Shown piece after piece: positions 54,832-63,009 of a stretch of 64,000 nt of DNA; position 1 is the stretch's first letter; every line of letters begins with the position of its first letter. The DNA comes from JACCZR01 sp963844805 (GTDB taxonomy: Bacteria > Actinomycetota > Thermoleophilia > Solirubrobacterales > Thermoleophilaceae), in assembly GCA_963844805.1 (NCBI GenBank), contig CAWJPU010000012.1, forward strand, positions 62,001 through 126,000. The letters run 5' to 3'. The notes under the pieces were generated by a model. It worked only from the letters and a program-made list of their open reading frames with translations, did not search any database and was not told where the DNA came from. The position numbers were made by a program, and so were the translations under genes.

Positions 54832-55587
54832 CTAGCCGACCAGGCCGACGAGTTCTGCCGCCAGCTCGGCCGTGGAGGCGGCCACGAGCCCCACCGGCTC
54901 GCCCTCCAGCTCGACCACCGTGCCGCCCGCTTCGGCCACCGCGAGCCGGCCGGCGGCCCAGTCCCACTGCTGCAGCCCGCGCTCGAAGTAGCCGTCGACG
55001 CGGCCCGCGGCCACCATCGCCAGGTCCAGCGCGGCCGCGCCGGCGCGGCGCACGTCGCGCACCCGCGGCAGCACACCGGTGAGCACCTCGGCCTGCTGCG
55101 CGCGCCGCTCGCGCTCGTACGAGAAGCCGGTGGCCACCAGCGCCTGCTCGGCCGCGACCGGCTCGCGCACCCGGGCCTCCTCGCCGTTGACGCGGAAGCC
55201 GCGGCCGCGCTCGGCGGCGAACAGCTCGTCGCGCACGGGGTCCAGCACCACCCCCGCCACGCCGCCCGCGGCGTCCTCCACGGCCACGCTCACCGCCCAG
55301 GCGGGGAAGCCGTAGAGGTAGTTGGTGGTCCCGTCCAGCGGGTCTATCACCCACCGCCGCCCGCTGCTCCCCTCACGGCTGGCGTCCTCCTCGCCCAGCA
55401 GCCCGTCGTCGGGGCGCTCGGAGCGCAGCATGTCGACCACCAGCGCCTCGGCGTCCCGGTCGGCGTCCGAGACCATGTCGGTGCTGGAGGACTTCTCCTC
55501 GACGCCGCTGGCCGGGCCGCCGAAGCGCTCGAGCAGCAGCCCGCCGGCGGCGCGCGCCGCGCGCTCGGCGAGCTCGAGGTCGGACAA
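54832..55587 (-). CDS. suhB: Inositol monophosphatase family protein
   Basis: 251 residues. Mg-dependent phosphatase motifs: LLGEEDASREG (metal Glu), WVIDPLDGTTNYLYGFP and WDWAAGRLAVAEAGG. Acts on inositol 1-phosphate, histidinol phosphate or other sugar phosphates. GTG or ATG start at 55587. Five bases after the small membrane gene and in line with coxC, so it may be the distal part of the oxidase operon. Confidence 0.9.
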   Translation of the reverse strand: MSDLELAERAARAAGGLLLERFGGPASGVEEKSSSTDMVSDADRDAEALVVDMLRSERPDDGLLGEEDASREGSSGRRWVIDPLDGTTNYLYGFPAWAVSVAVEDAAGGVAGVVLDPVRDELFAAERGRGFRVNGEEARVREPVAAEQALVATGFSYERERRAQQAEVLTGVLPRVRDVRRAGAAALDLAMVAAGRVDGYFERGLQQWDWAAGRLAVAEAGGTVVELEGEPVGLVAASTAELAAELVGLVG

Positions 55588-55592
55588 GGAGC

Positions 55593-55700
55593 TCAGAGCG
55601 CCCGCACGACCAGCACGACCGCGACCACGACGGCGGCGACCACGGCCACGTAGACCAGGAAGCGGAACGCCTCCTGCTCTGAGCGGAGCGGGTTGATCAC
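55593..55700 (-). CDS. Small single-helix membrane protein (35 aa)
   Basis: 35 residues from GTG 55700: INPLRSEQEAFRFLVYVAVV followed by a run of Val and Ala to RAL. Cytosolic start then one transmembrane helix. Short proteins with the NPLRSExxAFR start occur next to oxidase genes in related actinobacteria, to my recollection. It lies between coxC (8 bases) and the inositol phosphatase. Confidence 0.65.
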   Translation of the reverse strand: MINPLRSEQEAFRFLVYVAVVAAVVVAVVLVVRAL

Positions 55701-55707
55701 GGCCGCG

Positions 55708-56334
55708 CTAGAGGATGTAGATGGTCGTGTAGACCACGATCCACATCACGTCGACGAAGTGCCAGTAGATGCCCGGGACCTCGACCCCGCGGTGCTCCTT
55801 GATGGAGAAGTGGCCGCGGAAGGCCCGGACCGTGGCGAACGTGAGCAACGTCAGGCCCACGAACACGTGCGCGCCGTGCAGGCCGGTGAGGCCGTAGAAG
55901 ATCGAGCCCTGGGCGTTGTCGGCCGGCGAGAAGCCGATGTGCACGTACTCGTTGATCTGGACGCAGAGGAAGGTGAGGCCCAGGCCGACGGTGGTGACAA
56001 GCCCGGCCTTCAGCGCGCGCCGGTTGCCGTTGCGCGCTCCCTCCAGTGCCCAGTGCATCGTGAAGCTGGAGGAGATCAGGATGGCCGTGTTGACGCCCGC
56101 GATGGCGACCGGCAGCTCCTCGCCCTGGGCCGGCCACTCCGCCTCCGCCACGACCCTGATGAAGAAGTAGGCCGTGAAGAATGCTCCGAAGAGCATCACC
56201 TCGGAGATGATGAAAAGCAGCATCCCGAGGAACTGCGCCTCCAGCCGTGAGGACTGGTTGGCCTCGGGCGGGCCGTGGTGCTCGTCGTGCTCGGCGGCGT
56301 GCGCGCCGCCGACGGCGATGCTGGCCGACTCCAT
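55708..56334 (-). CDS. coxC: Cytochrome c oxidase subunit III
   Basis: 208 residues. Five helices: FLGMLLFIISEVMLFGAFFTAYFFIR, AIAGVNTAILISSSFTMHWAL, LVTTVGLGLTFLCVQINEYV and LHGAHVFVGLTLLTFATVRA, ending HFVDVMWIVVYTTIYIL. FISEVMLF, GLHGxHV and WHFVDVMWI are typical. The two helices of the longer form are absent, as in short bacterial subunit III. Intact. Its start overlaps the stress-protein stop by one base (TGATG). Confidence 0.93.
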   Translation of the reverse strand: MESASIAVGGAHAAEHDEHHGPPEANQSSRLEAQFLGMLLFIISEVMLFGAFFTAYFFIRVVAEAEWPAQGEELPVAIAGVNTAILISSSFTMHWALEGARNGNRRALKAGLVTTVGLGLTFLCVQINEYVHIGFSPADNAQGSIFYGLTGLHGAHVFVGLTLLTFATVRAFRGHFSIKEHRGVEVPGIYWHFVDVMWIVVYTTIYIL

Positions 56335-57150
56335 CAGCGGTCCTCCACCACGACGTGGTGCACGGGCTTGGAGGTGGCCGACTGCACGCGCTGGATGAGG
56401 TCTGAGCGCAGCCAGCCGGAGCGGGTCTCGGGGAAGGTCGAGATCACGATCTCGTCGGCGGGATAGAACTGCAGCGCGTTCTGGATCGCCGTGTATGGGT
56501 CGGAGTGGGCCACCTGGCCGACGGCCTGCAGGCCCTCGTCCTCCAGTCGCTTGAGCGTGCGGGCGAGACGCTCCGACGCGCCCTGGTCGTCGTTCTCGCT
56601 GGCCGGGCACGATGACCACGAAGTTGTGCTCGCCCTCCTCCTCGGAGAGCTCCTCCAGCTGCTTGATCAGCGCCTCGCCGCCCACGGTCTGGTTGGCGAC
56701 CACGAGCGCCCGCTTGCCGTGCTCGCGGTCGGCGTCGAGGTCGACCACGACGTGCTCGACGGGACACGACGTGTCCTTCTCGACGCGGGTGATCAGGTCC
56801 TGGCGCAGCCAGCCGGAGCGGGTCTCGGGATGGGTCGAGACGATGATCTCGTCGTACTCCTTCTCGCCGACGGCGTCCATGATCGCCGAGTAGGGGTCGG
56901 GGTCCATCACCTCGCCCGTTGCGTCGACGCCGACCTCCTTCAGCTGGGAGATCGTGAGGTTCAGCCGGTTCTCGGCGGCCTCGCGGACGGTGCCGTCGTA
57001 GATCACGTAGCCGTGCTTGGGCGCGTTCTGGGGGCAGATCACGTGCACCGCCACGGGGCCGGCGTCGGCGTGGCGCTTGACCGCGTCGATCAGGGCGGTG
57101 CCCCCGACCGTCTCGTTGGCGACCACGAGTATGCGCCGGGGGTCGCTCAT
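56334..57150 (-). CDS. Tandem universal-stress-like protein in oxidase operon (frameshift)
   Basis: About 271 residues made of two related halves. Half 1: RRILVVANETVGGTALIDAVKRH ending STHPETRSGWLRQDLITRV. Half 2: KRALVVANQTVGGEALIKQLEEL ending STFPETRSGWLRSDLIQRV. The fold pattern matches UspA/Rossmann-like nucleotide-binding proteins, though the canonical G-x2-G-x9-G(S/T) motif is not clear. A +1 break lies near 56598-56606. It is coupled to coxA (ATGA overlap) and coxC (TGATG), so it is made with the oxidase. Function is unknown; a stress or assembly role is a guess. Confidence 0.75.
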
Positions 57151-59055
57151 TCAGAGGGAGGTGGTGCGCCGCCGCCCGCGCCGGCCGGCACGGCCGCGCC
57201 CTTCTTCTCCTTGAAGACGCCGTGCACCGCCCCCGGCACGCCGTACTCGTACGGGCCGCCGACCACCGTCGGGACCTCGTCGAAGTTGAAGATCGGTGGG
57301 GGCGAGGAGACCTGCCACTCGAGCGTGTGCGCCCGCCACGGGTTGGCGGCGGCCTTCGGGCCGTTCCGCCACGAGGTGATGATGTTGTAGAGGAAGACCA
57401 GGAACGACAGGCCGAACAGGAAGCTCGACACCGAGATGATCACGTTGAGCGTGCCGAACTGCTCGGCGTAGTCGGCCACCCGCCGCGGCATGCCGTCGAT
57501 GCCCACGAAGTGCATCGGGCCCGAAGGTGAGGTTGAAGAACACGAACGAGAGCCAGAAGTGGACCTTGCCCAGTCCCTCGTCGTACATCCGGCCCGTCAT
57601 CTTCGGGAACCAGTGGTAGATGCCGGCGAAGATCGTGAACACCGACCCGCCGAACAGCACGTAGTGGATGTGGGCGACCACGAAGTAGGTGTCCGAGACG
57701 TGGATCACCACCGGGATGACGGCGAGCATGATCCCGCTGATCCCGCCCAGGGTGAACATCGTGATGAAGCCCAGGGCGAACAGCATGGGCGTGGTGAGGT
57801 GGATCACCCCTCGCCACAGCGTGGCCAGCCAGGAGAAGATCTTGATGCCCGTCGGGACGGCGATGAGCATCGTCGTGATCATCATGGGCACGCGTAGCCA
57901 GCCGAACATGCCGGACACGAACATGTGGTGCGCCCAGACCGTGAAGCCGAGCACCACGATGGCCATCAGCGAGAAGGCCATCATCCTGTAGCCGAATACC
58001 GGCTTCCTGGCGTTGGCCGAGATCACCTCCGAGACGATCCCGAAGCCCGGGAGCATCATGATGTAGACGGCTGGGTGGGAGTAGAACCAGAAGACGTGCT
58101 GGTACATGAGCACGTCGCCGTTCCCTATCGGGTCGAAGAAGTGCGTGCCGAGCGCCCGGTCGAACAGCACGAAGAACTGCGAGCCGGCGATGAAGGGCGT
58201 GGCGATCACCACCAGCAGCGAGGTGGTGAAGTTCGCCCACACCAGCAGCGGCATGCGCCAGAACGTCATGCCCGGCGCGCGCATGGTGATGATGGTCACC
58301 AGGAAGTTGAGCGCGGTCGCGATCGATGACGCGCCCGCGAACTGGACCGCGATGTTGAAGAAGGTCTGGCCCAGCGGCGTCTCGGTGGACAGCGGCGCGT
58401 AGGCGGTCCAGCCGGTGGCGAACGCCCCGCCCTCGGCGAAGAAGGAGGCCAGCATGAGGATGCCGGCCGTCGGCAGCATCCAGTACGACAGCGCGTTCAG
58501 GCGCGGGAAGGCCATGTCCGGCGCGCCGATCATCAGCGGGATCACGTAGTTCGCGATCCCGGCGAACACCGGGATGATGAACAGGAAGATCATGATCGAC
58601 GCGTGGACGCTGAAGAGCCCGTTGTAGGTGTTGGGCTCCACGAACTGCGTGCCGGGCTGGGCCAGCTCTGCCCTCATCACCATCGCCATCAGCCCGCCGG
58701 CGATGAAGAAGAAGAAGGTCGTGACGATGTACTGGATCCCGATGACCTTGTGGTCGGTGTTGACCTTGAAGTAGTCCTTCCACGTATGGGCGCCGTGGCC
58801 GGAGTGGTCCTCGGGGACCGTGGGCGCGCCTGAGGCCCAGCGGAACCAGTAGTCGAAGCAGCCGATGCCGACCAGGAAGGCCAGCGGAAGGGCGATCATC
58901 GTGACGGTGACGATCGCGTCCCAGTCGAACAGCGGGTCGTAGCCGTACAGCGCCCGGACGCCCACCGTGAGACCCAGCGCGACGGCGAAGCCGATCGGCT
59001 GCGAGAGCAGGGCTCGCCACCAGCCCGGCGCCATCAGGCGGCCGGCAAGCGTCAC
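57147..59055 (-). CDS. coxA: Cytochrome c oxidase subunit I, A2-type motif (frameshift)
   Basis: Heme-copper oxidase core, about 635 residues from GTG 59055. Low-spin heme His in FSVHASIMIFLF. FWFYSHPAVYIMMLPGFG holds the Cu-B His and cross-linked Tyr; the YS-HPAVY form lacks the usual Glu and is the A2 type. WAHHMFVSGM gives the Cu-B His pair, and VVAHIHYVLFGG the heme a3 and a ligands. Two additional N-terminal helices precede the core. A +1 break at 57522-57530 splits off the last part beginning MHFVGIDGMPRRVADY, which carries three helices and a cytosolic tail. Overlaps the downstream stress-like gene. Confidence 0.93.
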
Positions 59056-59089
59056 CTCTCCACCTCGGCTGACACGCCCCGAAAGTACC

Positions 59090-59884
59090 TCATTGCCTCT
59101 TCGGGCTTCCGGGCTGCTTCTCCGGGTTCTCGGGCTCGGGCGGGGTCTCGCCGCCCACCTTGCTCTGCTGCTTGCGGGCGTTGGCCGCCCAGGTGCCGTA
59201 CTCGCTGGGCGGGACGACCCGCACGGCCTGGCGCATCGTCGAGTGGCCGATGCCGCACAGCTCGGCGCAGACGACGTCGTAGCGGCCCAGGCGGCTCGGC
59301 GTGACCCGCAGCTTGGTGGTCAGGCCCGGCACGGTGTCGGTCTTCAGGCGGAACTGCGGGACCCAGAAGGAGTGGATGACGTCGTTGGTGGTGACGCGGA
59401 ACTCGACCGGACGGTCCTTGGGCAGCACCAGGTTGTTGGTCTTCAGGCCGCCCTCGTCGGGGTAGGTGAAGCGCCAGGCGAACTGCTGGGCGCGGACCTC
59501 GACCACCAGGGTGTTCGGCTCCTTGGCCTCGAGGTCGTCGAGCACGATCCAGCCGTAGACCGCCAGCGCGGTGACCATGAGGAAGGGAACGGTCACCCAC
59601 AGGATCTCCAGGCGGGTGTTGCCGTGGATCGGGGCGCCGTCGCCCAGGTCGCCCGGCTTGGCCCGGAACTTGATCACGCTGTAGATGGCGACCGCCATCA
59701 CCAGCACGAAGATCGGCACCGAGGCGATCAGCAGGACGTCGTAGAGGGTGTCGATGTCCCCCGCGGCGGTGGACGCCTCGGTCGGGAACCAGTCCAGCAG
59801 CAGCACGGCGACCGTCCCGAGGACGGCCGCGATCAGGGCGTACGTGATCATGCGCGCAAGGGGGTGGCCCTTCACGCGCGGCAT
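59090..59884 (-). CDS. coxB: Cytochrome c oxidase subunit II
   Basis: 264 residues, intact. A basic start, helix ARMITYALIAAVLGTVAVLLL, second helix DVLLIASVPIFVLVMAVAIYSVIKF, then a beta-barrel copper domain: LEILWVTVPFLM, AQQFAWRFTYPDEGG, VIHSFWVPQF and CAELCGIGHSTM, which carries all CuA ligands. No cytochrome c domain is fused, so it is an aa3-type subunit II. The first gene of the coxB-coxA-stress-coxC order. Confidence 0.95.
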   Translation of the reverse strand: MPRVKGHPLARMITYALIAAVLGTVAVLLLDWFPTEASTAAGDIDTLYDVLLIASVPIFVLVMAVAIYSVIKFRAKPGDLGDGAPIHGNTRLEILWVTVPFLMVTALAVYGWIVLDDLEAKEPNTLVVEVRAQQFAWRFTYPDEGGLKTNNLVLPKDRPVEFRVTTNDVIHSFWVPQFRLKTDTVPGLTTKLRVTPSRLGRYDVVCAELCGIGHSTMRQAVRVVPPSEYGTWAANARKQQSKVGGETPPEPENPEKQPGSPKRQ

Positions 59885-59890
59885 GTTATT

Positions 59891-59972
59891 CCCCGTGCGG
59901 GCGTCCAGCCCGCACCTTGACCAGGTTGGCGCCGTCCAGGCGCCTTGACGGCGGGCGGTCGTCGAGACCGCA
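59891..59972. repeat. Intergenic hairpin repeat family 2, copy 3 (diverged)
   Basis: GTGCGGGC-GTCCA-GCCCGCAC, then GGCGCC-GTCCA-GGCGCC and GCGGGCGGTC-GTCGA-GACCGC. The same three-hairpin plan as the copies after infA. Lies upstream of coxB, between two divergent genes. Confidence 0.7.
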
Positions 59973-60147
59973 CGGAGGAGGTGGCGCGTTGCTCGTGGCC
60001 GCCGGCGGCGGCGTCACCTTGCTTGTAGCGGTGAGACACCGATGAGGCCGAGCATCGGACAGCTTGCGCGGGGCCCGGGATCGTGTTCTTGTGGAGTCCA
60101 CCCCGAACGTCCACGTTCTACCCGGCGCGTGGTGAAGAGGAGCCCTC

Positions 60148-61415
60148 ATGACCTGGATTCGCCGCCTCGCGCTGCCCGCCCTGCTCGCGGTGCTGTGTCT
60201 CGGGGCGGCGCCCGCACACGCGACCCTGCGCGTCGAGTCGCACTCGACCGGCCTGATCGTCCAGGACCAGAACGGCTTCGGGAGCACGATGACGATCACG
60301 GCGGCCACCCAGGGGGGCAATCCCGTCTACCTGATTGAGCACCTCAGCTCCAGCCTTGACGCTCTTCAAGTTCGACTTCGGGGCCAACTGCTCGCAGGGC
60401 GCCGTCAATACCAAGGCGGTCTGCAAGCGCCTCAGCGGGGCGCTCAACCTGGCGATGGGAGGTGGCAAGGACCTCGTCCAGGTCGGCAGTTCCGGCGCGA
60501 CGTCGGTGTCGGCCAACCTCGGGACCTTCGACGACACCTACATCGGCATCGGCGGCCCGGACAACATCTTCGCTTCCGACGGGGACGACGACGTCAACAC
60601 GGGCGGCGGCAATGACGACATCAGGATCGGCAACGGGGCCGACAAGGCCGATGCGGGGAGCGGCGACGACGAGGTCACGGTCGGGGCCAGCACCAACTCC
60701 GCCGGCCACGACGTGGTCGAGGGCGGCCCGGGCGCCGACCACATCGAGCTCCACCAGGAAGGCAATCCGTTCGGGAGAAAGACGGTGTCCGGCGGATCGG
60801 GCAACGACTTCGTGCGCACGGACGACGGCATCGACATCGTCGACGGGGGGTCCGGTGTTGACGACATCGGGACAAGGGGTGGCGATGACGAGATCTTCGT
60901 CAAGGAGTCGGACCTGGAGAAAGCCGCCGCCGCCGACACCGTGAAGTGCGGGTTCGACCACGACGAGGTGACAGCGGACCTCAAGGACGTGGTCGATGCG
61001 ATCTCCAACCCTGGCGGCGGCACCTGCGAGGAGGTCGACCGCAGCCCCATTGGCGAGACGCCGCACGTGCGCATCCTCAGCAAGACCCTGCGCGTCCTCC
61101 CGACCGGCAGGGTCAGGGTTCGCCTCCGCTGCCCGCGACGGAGTCAGGAGGCTGGGCTGCAGAGGCCGGCTGCAGCTACGGGTCGCCCGCACCCGGAGGG
61201 GCGGCGTACAGGCGAGCCGCTCGCGGAAGGTGCGCTACCGGATCAGGGCCGGCAGGCGCAAGACGGTGACCCTAAGGCTGACACGCAGGGACGTCCGCAC
61301 ACTTCGGCGCCAGAAGCGCCGGAGGGTCAAGTCCCGGGGGATCCTCGTCAGCGTCGAGAGGGGGCGCAAGGGCCGCAAGACGACCGTCCGCAACCCGCGA
61401 CTGCGGCTGCGATGA
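60148..61415 (+). CDS. Secreted RTX-like calcium-binding repeat protein (frameshifts)
   Basis: Signal peptide (LALPALLAVLCLGAAPAHA). After a +1 break at 60347-60360 comes LTLFKFDFGANCSQGAVNTK. Glycine-aspartate nonapeptide repeats follow (GGPDNIFASDGDDDVNTGGG, GNGADKADAGSGDDEV, GGSGNDFVRTDDGIDIVDGG), typical of RTX-type calcium-binding parallel beta rolls. A basic C-terminal region (RKVRYRIRAGRRKTVTLRL and LVSVERGRKGRKTTVRN) needs one or two further shifts between 61120 and 61170. Secreted, function unknown. Preceded by about 260 bases containing a family 2 repeat. Confidence 0.75.
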
Positions 61416-61492
61416 GGATCGCCGGCACTGGCGCGCGATAACGACTCAATAGCTAGCCCGCGCTCGCCCGACCCCGTTGGCGCAGGCGGGGG

Positions 61493-61867
61493 CTAGGCGG
61501 CCGCGCGGGCCTGGCCCGCCGAGCGGAAGCTCGACGGCGGGGCGCCGTGGTGGCGCCGGAAGGCCTTGGCGAACTGCGCGGGCTGCCTGTATCCCACCGA
61601 GCTGGCGACCTGGTTCACCGGGAGGGCGCCCTCCCGCAGCAGCTCGGCCGCCTTGGACATGCGGACCTTCTGGAGGTAGGTGCGGAAGCTCGTCTCGCCG
61701 GCCTCGGCGAACGCGCGCTGCAGCTGGCGGCGGGACGCCGCGACCCGCAGGGCCACCTGATCGAGGGAGATGTCCTTCTCGTATTCCCGCTCCAGAATCT
61801 CGGCCGCTTCCTCGTACAGCGCACGGCGGCGATCGATGGTGGATTGGCGTTTGGCGGCGAAGGACAT
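61493..61867 (-). CDS. AraC-family helix-turn-helix regulator
   Basis: 124 residues, all one AraC-type DNA-binding domain: ISLDQVALRVAASRRQLQRAFAEAG (first HTH) and VNQVASSVGYRQPAQFAKAFRRHHG (second HTH, classic SVGYxxPxQFxxAFRRxxG). There is no ligand-binding domain, so it is a short regulator. ATG 61867 used. Divergent from the CBS gene, which it could control. Confidence 0.88.
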   Translation of the reverse strand: MSFAAKRQSTIDRRRALYEEAAEILEREYEKDISLDQVALRVAASRRQLQRAFAEAGETSFRTYLQKVRMSKAAELLREGALPVNQVASSVGYRQPAQFAKAFRRHHGAPPSSFRSAGQARAAA

Positions 61868-61947
61868 CGTTCTGGGTACGGGGGTAGGACCCAATTGGAT
61901 CAGCCGTTAGTGTTCGAGACGATCGTCACTAGCGGAAAGGAGGCGGG

Positions 61948-62364
61948 ATGGAGGTTCGGCAAGGCATGAGCGAGATGGTGCTCACGGTGGGCCCCAGCCA
62001 CTCGCTCAGGGACGCTGCGTGCGCAATGGCGGAGAAGGGAGTAGGCGCCGCCGTCGTGGTCGATCCCGAGCAGCCCGGGCCCGGAATCGTGACCGAGCGC
62101 GACCTCCTGGACTCGATTGGCGCCGGGCAGAGCCCCGACCAGGAGAAGGTGGCCGACCACCTGTCGAGGAACCTCACCTTCGCCGAGCCCTCCTGGTCGC
62201 TCGAGTACGCGGCCGAGGCCATGGTCCGAGGCGGCTTCCGCCACCTCATCGTGGTCGACGGAGCCGACCTCATCGGGGTGCTTTCCATGAGGGACATCGT
62301 CCGGTGCTGGGTCACCGACGGCGCCACTTCGGAGATGCCGAGGGACGCGGCGTCCGCCTCCTGA
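61948..62364 (+). CDS. CBS-pair domain protein
   Basis: 138 residues. Two CBS motifs: VGPSHSLRDAACAMAEKGVGAAVVVD and AEPSWSLEYAAEAMVRGGFRHLIVVDGADLIGVLSMRDIVR. Such pairs bind adenosyl nucleotides and sense energy state. Strong ribosome site AAAGGAGG at 61936-61943. Coupled by 2 bases to a short charged protein. Confidence 0.9.
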   Translation: MEVRQGMSEMVLTVGPSHSLRDAACAMAEKGVGAAVVVDPEQPGPGIVTERDLLDSIGAGQSPDQEKVADHLSRNLTFAEPSWSLEYAAEAMVRGGFRHLIVVDGADLIGVLSMRDIVRCWVTDGATSEMPRDAASAS

Positions 62365-62366
62365 CG

Positions 62367-62585
62367 GTGGCCGAGGAGGATCCCAAGACCGGCGAGCTGC
62401 GCCGCTCACAGCTCGAGCGCGTCCGCGAGGAGCGCCAGCGCGAGGAGGAGGCGGTCGAGGAGGAGGAGGCGGAGACCCACGGCCGCCGCGCCGAGAGGGC
62501 CGACTACCTGCGCGAGAAGCTCGAAGAGCGCGCCGAGGCGGAGAAGGACAAGCTCGAGGACGCCGACGAGCGGCCCGGCGGCTAG
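62367..62585 (+). CDS. Short highly charged coiled-coil protein
   Basis: 72 residues from GTG 62367. Glu/Arg/Lys-rich helix throughout (REEEAVEEEEAETHGRRAER, EKLEERAEAEKDKLEDADE). No signal, membrane segment or Cys. Directly follows the CBS gene, so the two may work together. Its end overlaps the convergent oxidase subunit gene by 4 bases. Confidence 0.5.
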   Translation: MAEEDPKTGELRRSQLERVREERQREEEAVEEEEAETHGRRAERADYLREKLEERAEAEKDKLEDADERPGG

Positions 62586-62815
62586 TGCTCCAGCGGCAGG
62601 TCCGCGATGTCCCTGCGGACGTCGCGGATCCAGAGCCCGATGCAGAGGAGCACCACGAACAGCGCGATGCCGAACACGACCCAGTTCAGCACCACGCCCA
62701 CAAGGGCGATCGTGGTGAAGGCGGCCACCAGCACGGGCAGGTAGGTCGGCCCCGGTAGGTGGACGCTCTCCGACGGAGGGGCCAGGCCGGCCCCGTCGAC
62801 CTCTTCTTCGGCCAT
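62582..62815 (-). CDS. Cytochrome c oxidase subunit IV-like protein
   Basis: 77 residues. An acidic N-terminus (AEEEVDGAGLAPPSESV), then HLPGPTYLPVLVAAFTTIALVGVVLNWVVFG, which resembles the HLPxPSxWP and helix pair of actinobacterial or Chloroflexi oxidase subunit IV, then a second helix and basic RDVRRDIADLPLEH. It is 3 kb from coxBAC. The assignment is a resemblance in the motif and helix layout, not a search result. One-base overlap with the preceding small gene. Confidence 0.6.
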   Translation of the reverse strand: MAEEEVDGAGLAPPSESVHLPGPTYLPVLVAAFTTIALVGVVLNWVVFGIALFVVLLCIGLWIRDVRRDIADLPLEH

Positions 62816-62919
62816 CAGTAGATGAAGCCGACGAAGAACGAGGCCCCGAACACGATCAGCGAGATCGCGCCCGCGATCAGGCCCGTGCGGATGTTCTTGT
62901 TGGCCAGGCGCCGATCCAT
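62815..62919 (-). CDS. Small single-helix membrane protein (34 aa)
   Basis: 34 residues from ATG 62919: MDRRLANKNIRTGLIAGAIS, then LIVFGASFFVGFIY. One transmembrane helix with a basic cytosolic start. The stop overlaps the oxidase-IV-like start by one base (TGATG), so it is probably a small partner of that protein. Confidence 0.6.
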   Translation of the reverse strand: MDRRLANKNIRTGLIAGAISLIVFGASFFVGFIY

Positions 62920-62931
62920 CGGCGTCGCAGG

Positions 62932-63009
62932 CTAGCGGAGGAGCGCAGGCCGGGCGTTTGCCGGCCGCCTGTCCTACCGGAGGTAGGGAGCACGCTCGCT
63001 TCGAGCGGA
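62932..63009. repeat. Intergenic hairpin repeat family 1, copy 5
   Basis: GCGGAGGAGCGCAGGCCGGG, GTTTGCCGGCC and CCTACC-GGA-GGTAGG (perfect 6-bp stem), then GAGCACGCTCGC. Between the galK 3' end and the small membrane gene. Confidence 0.85.
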
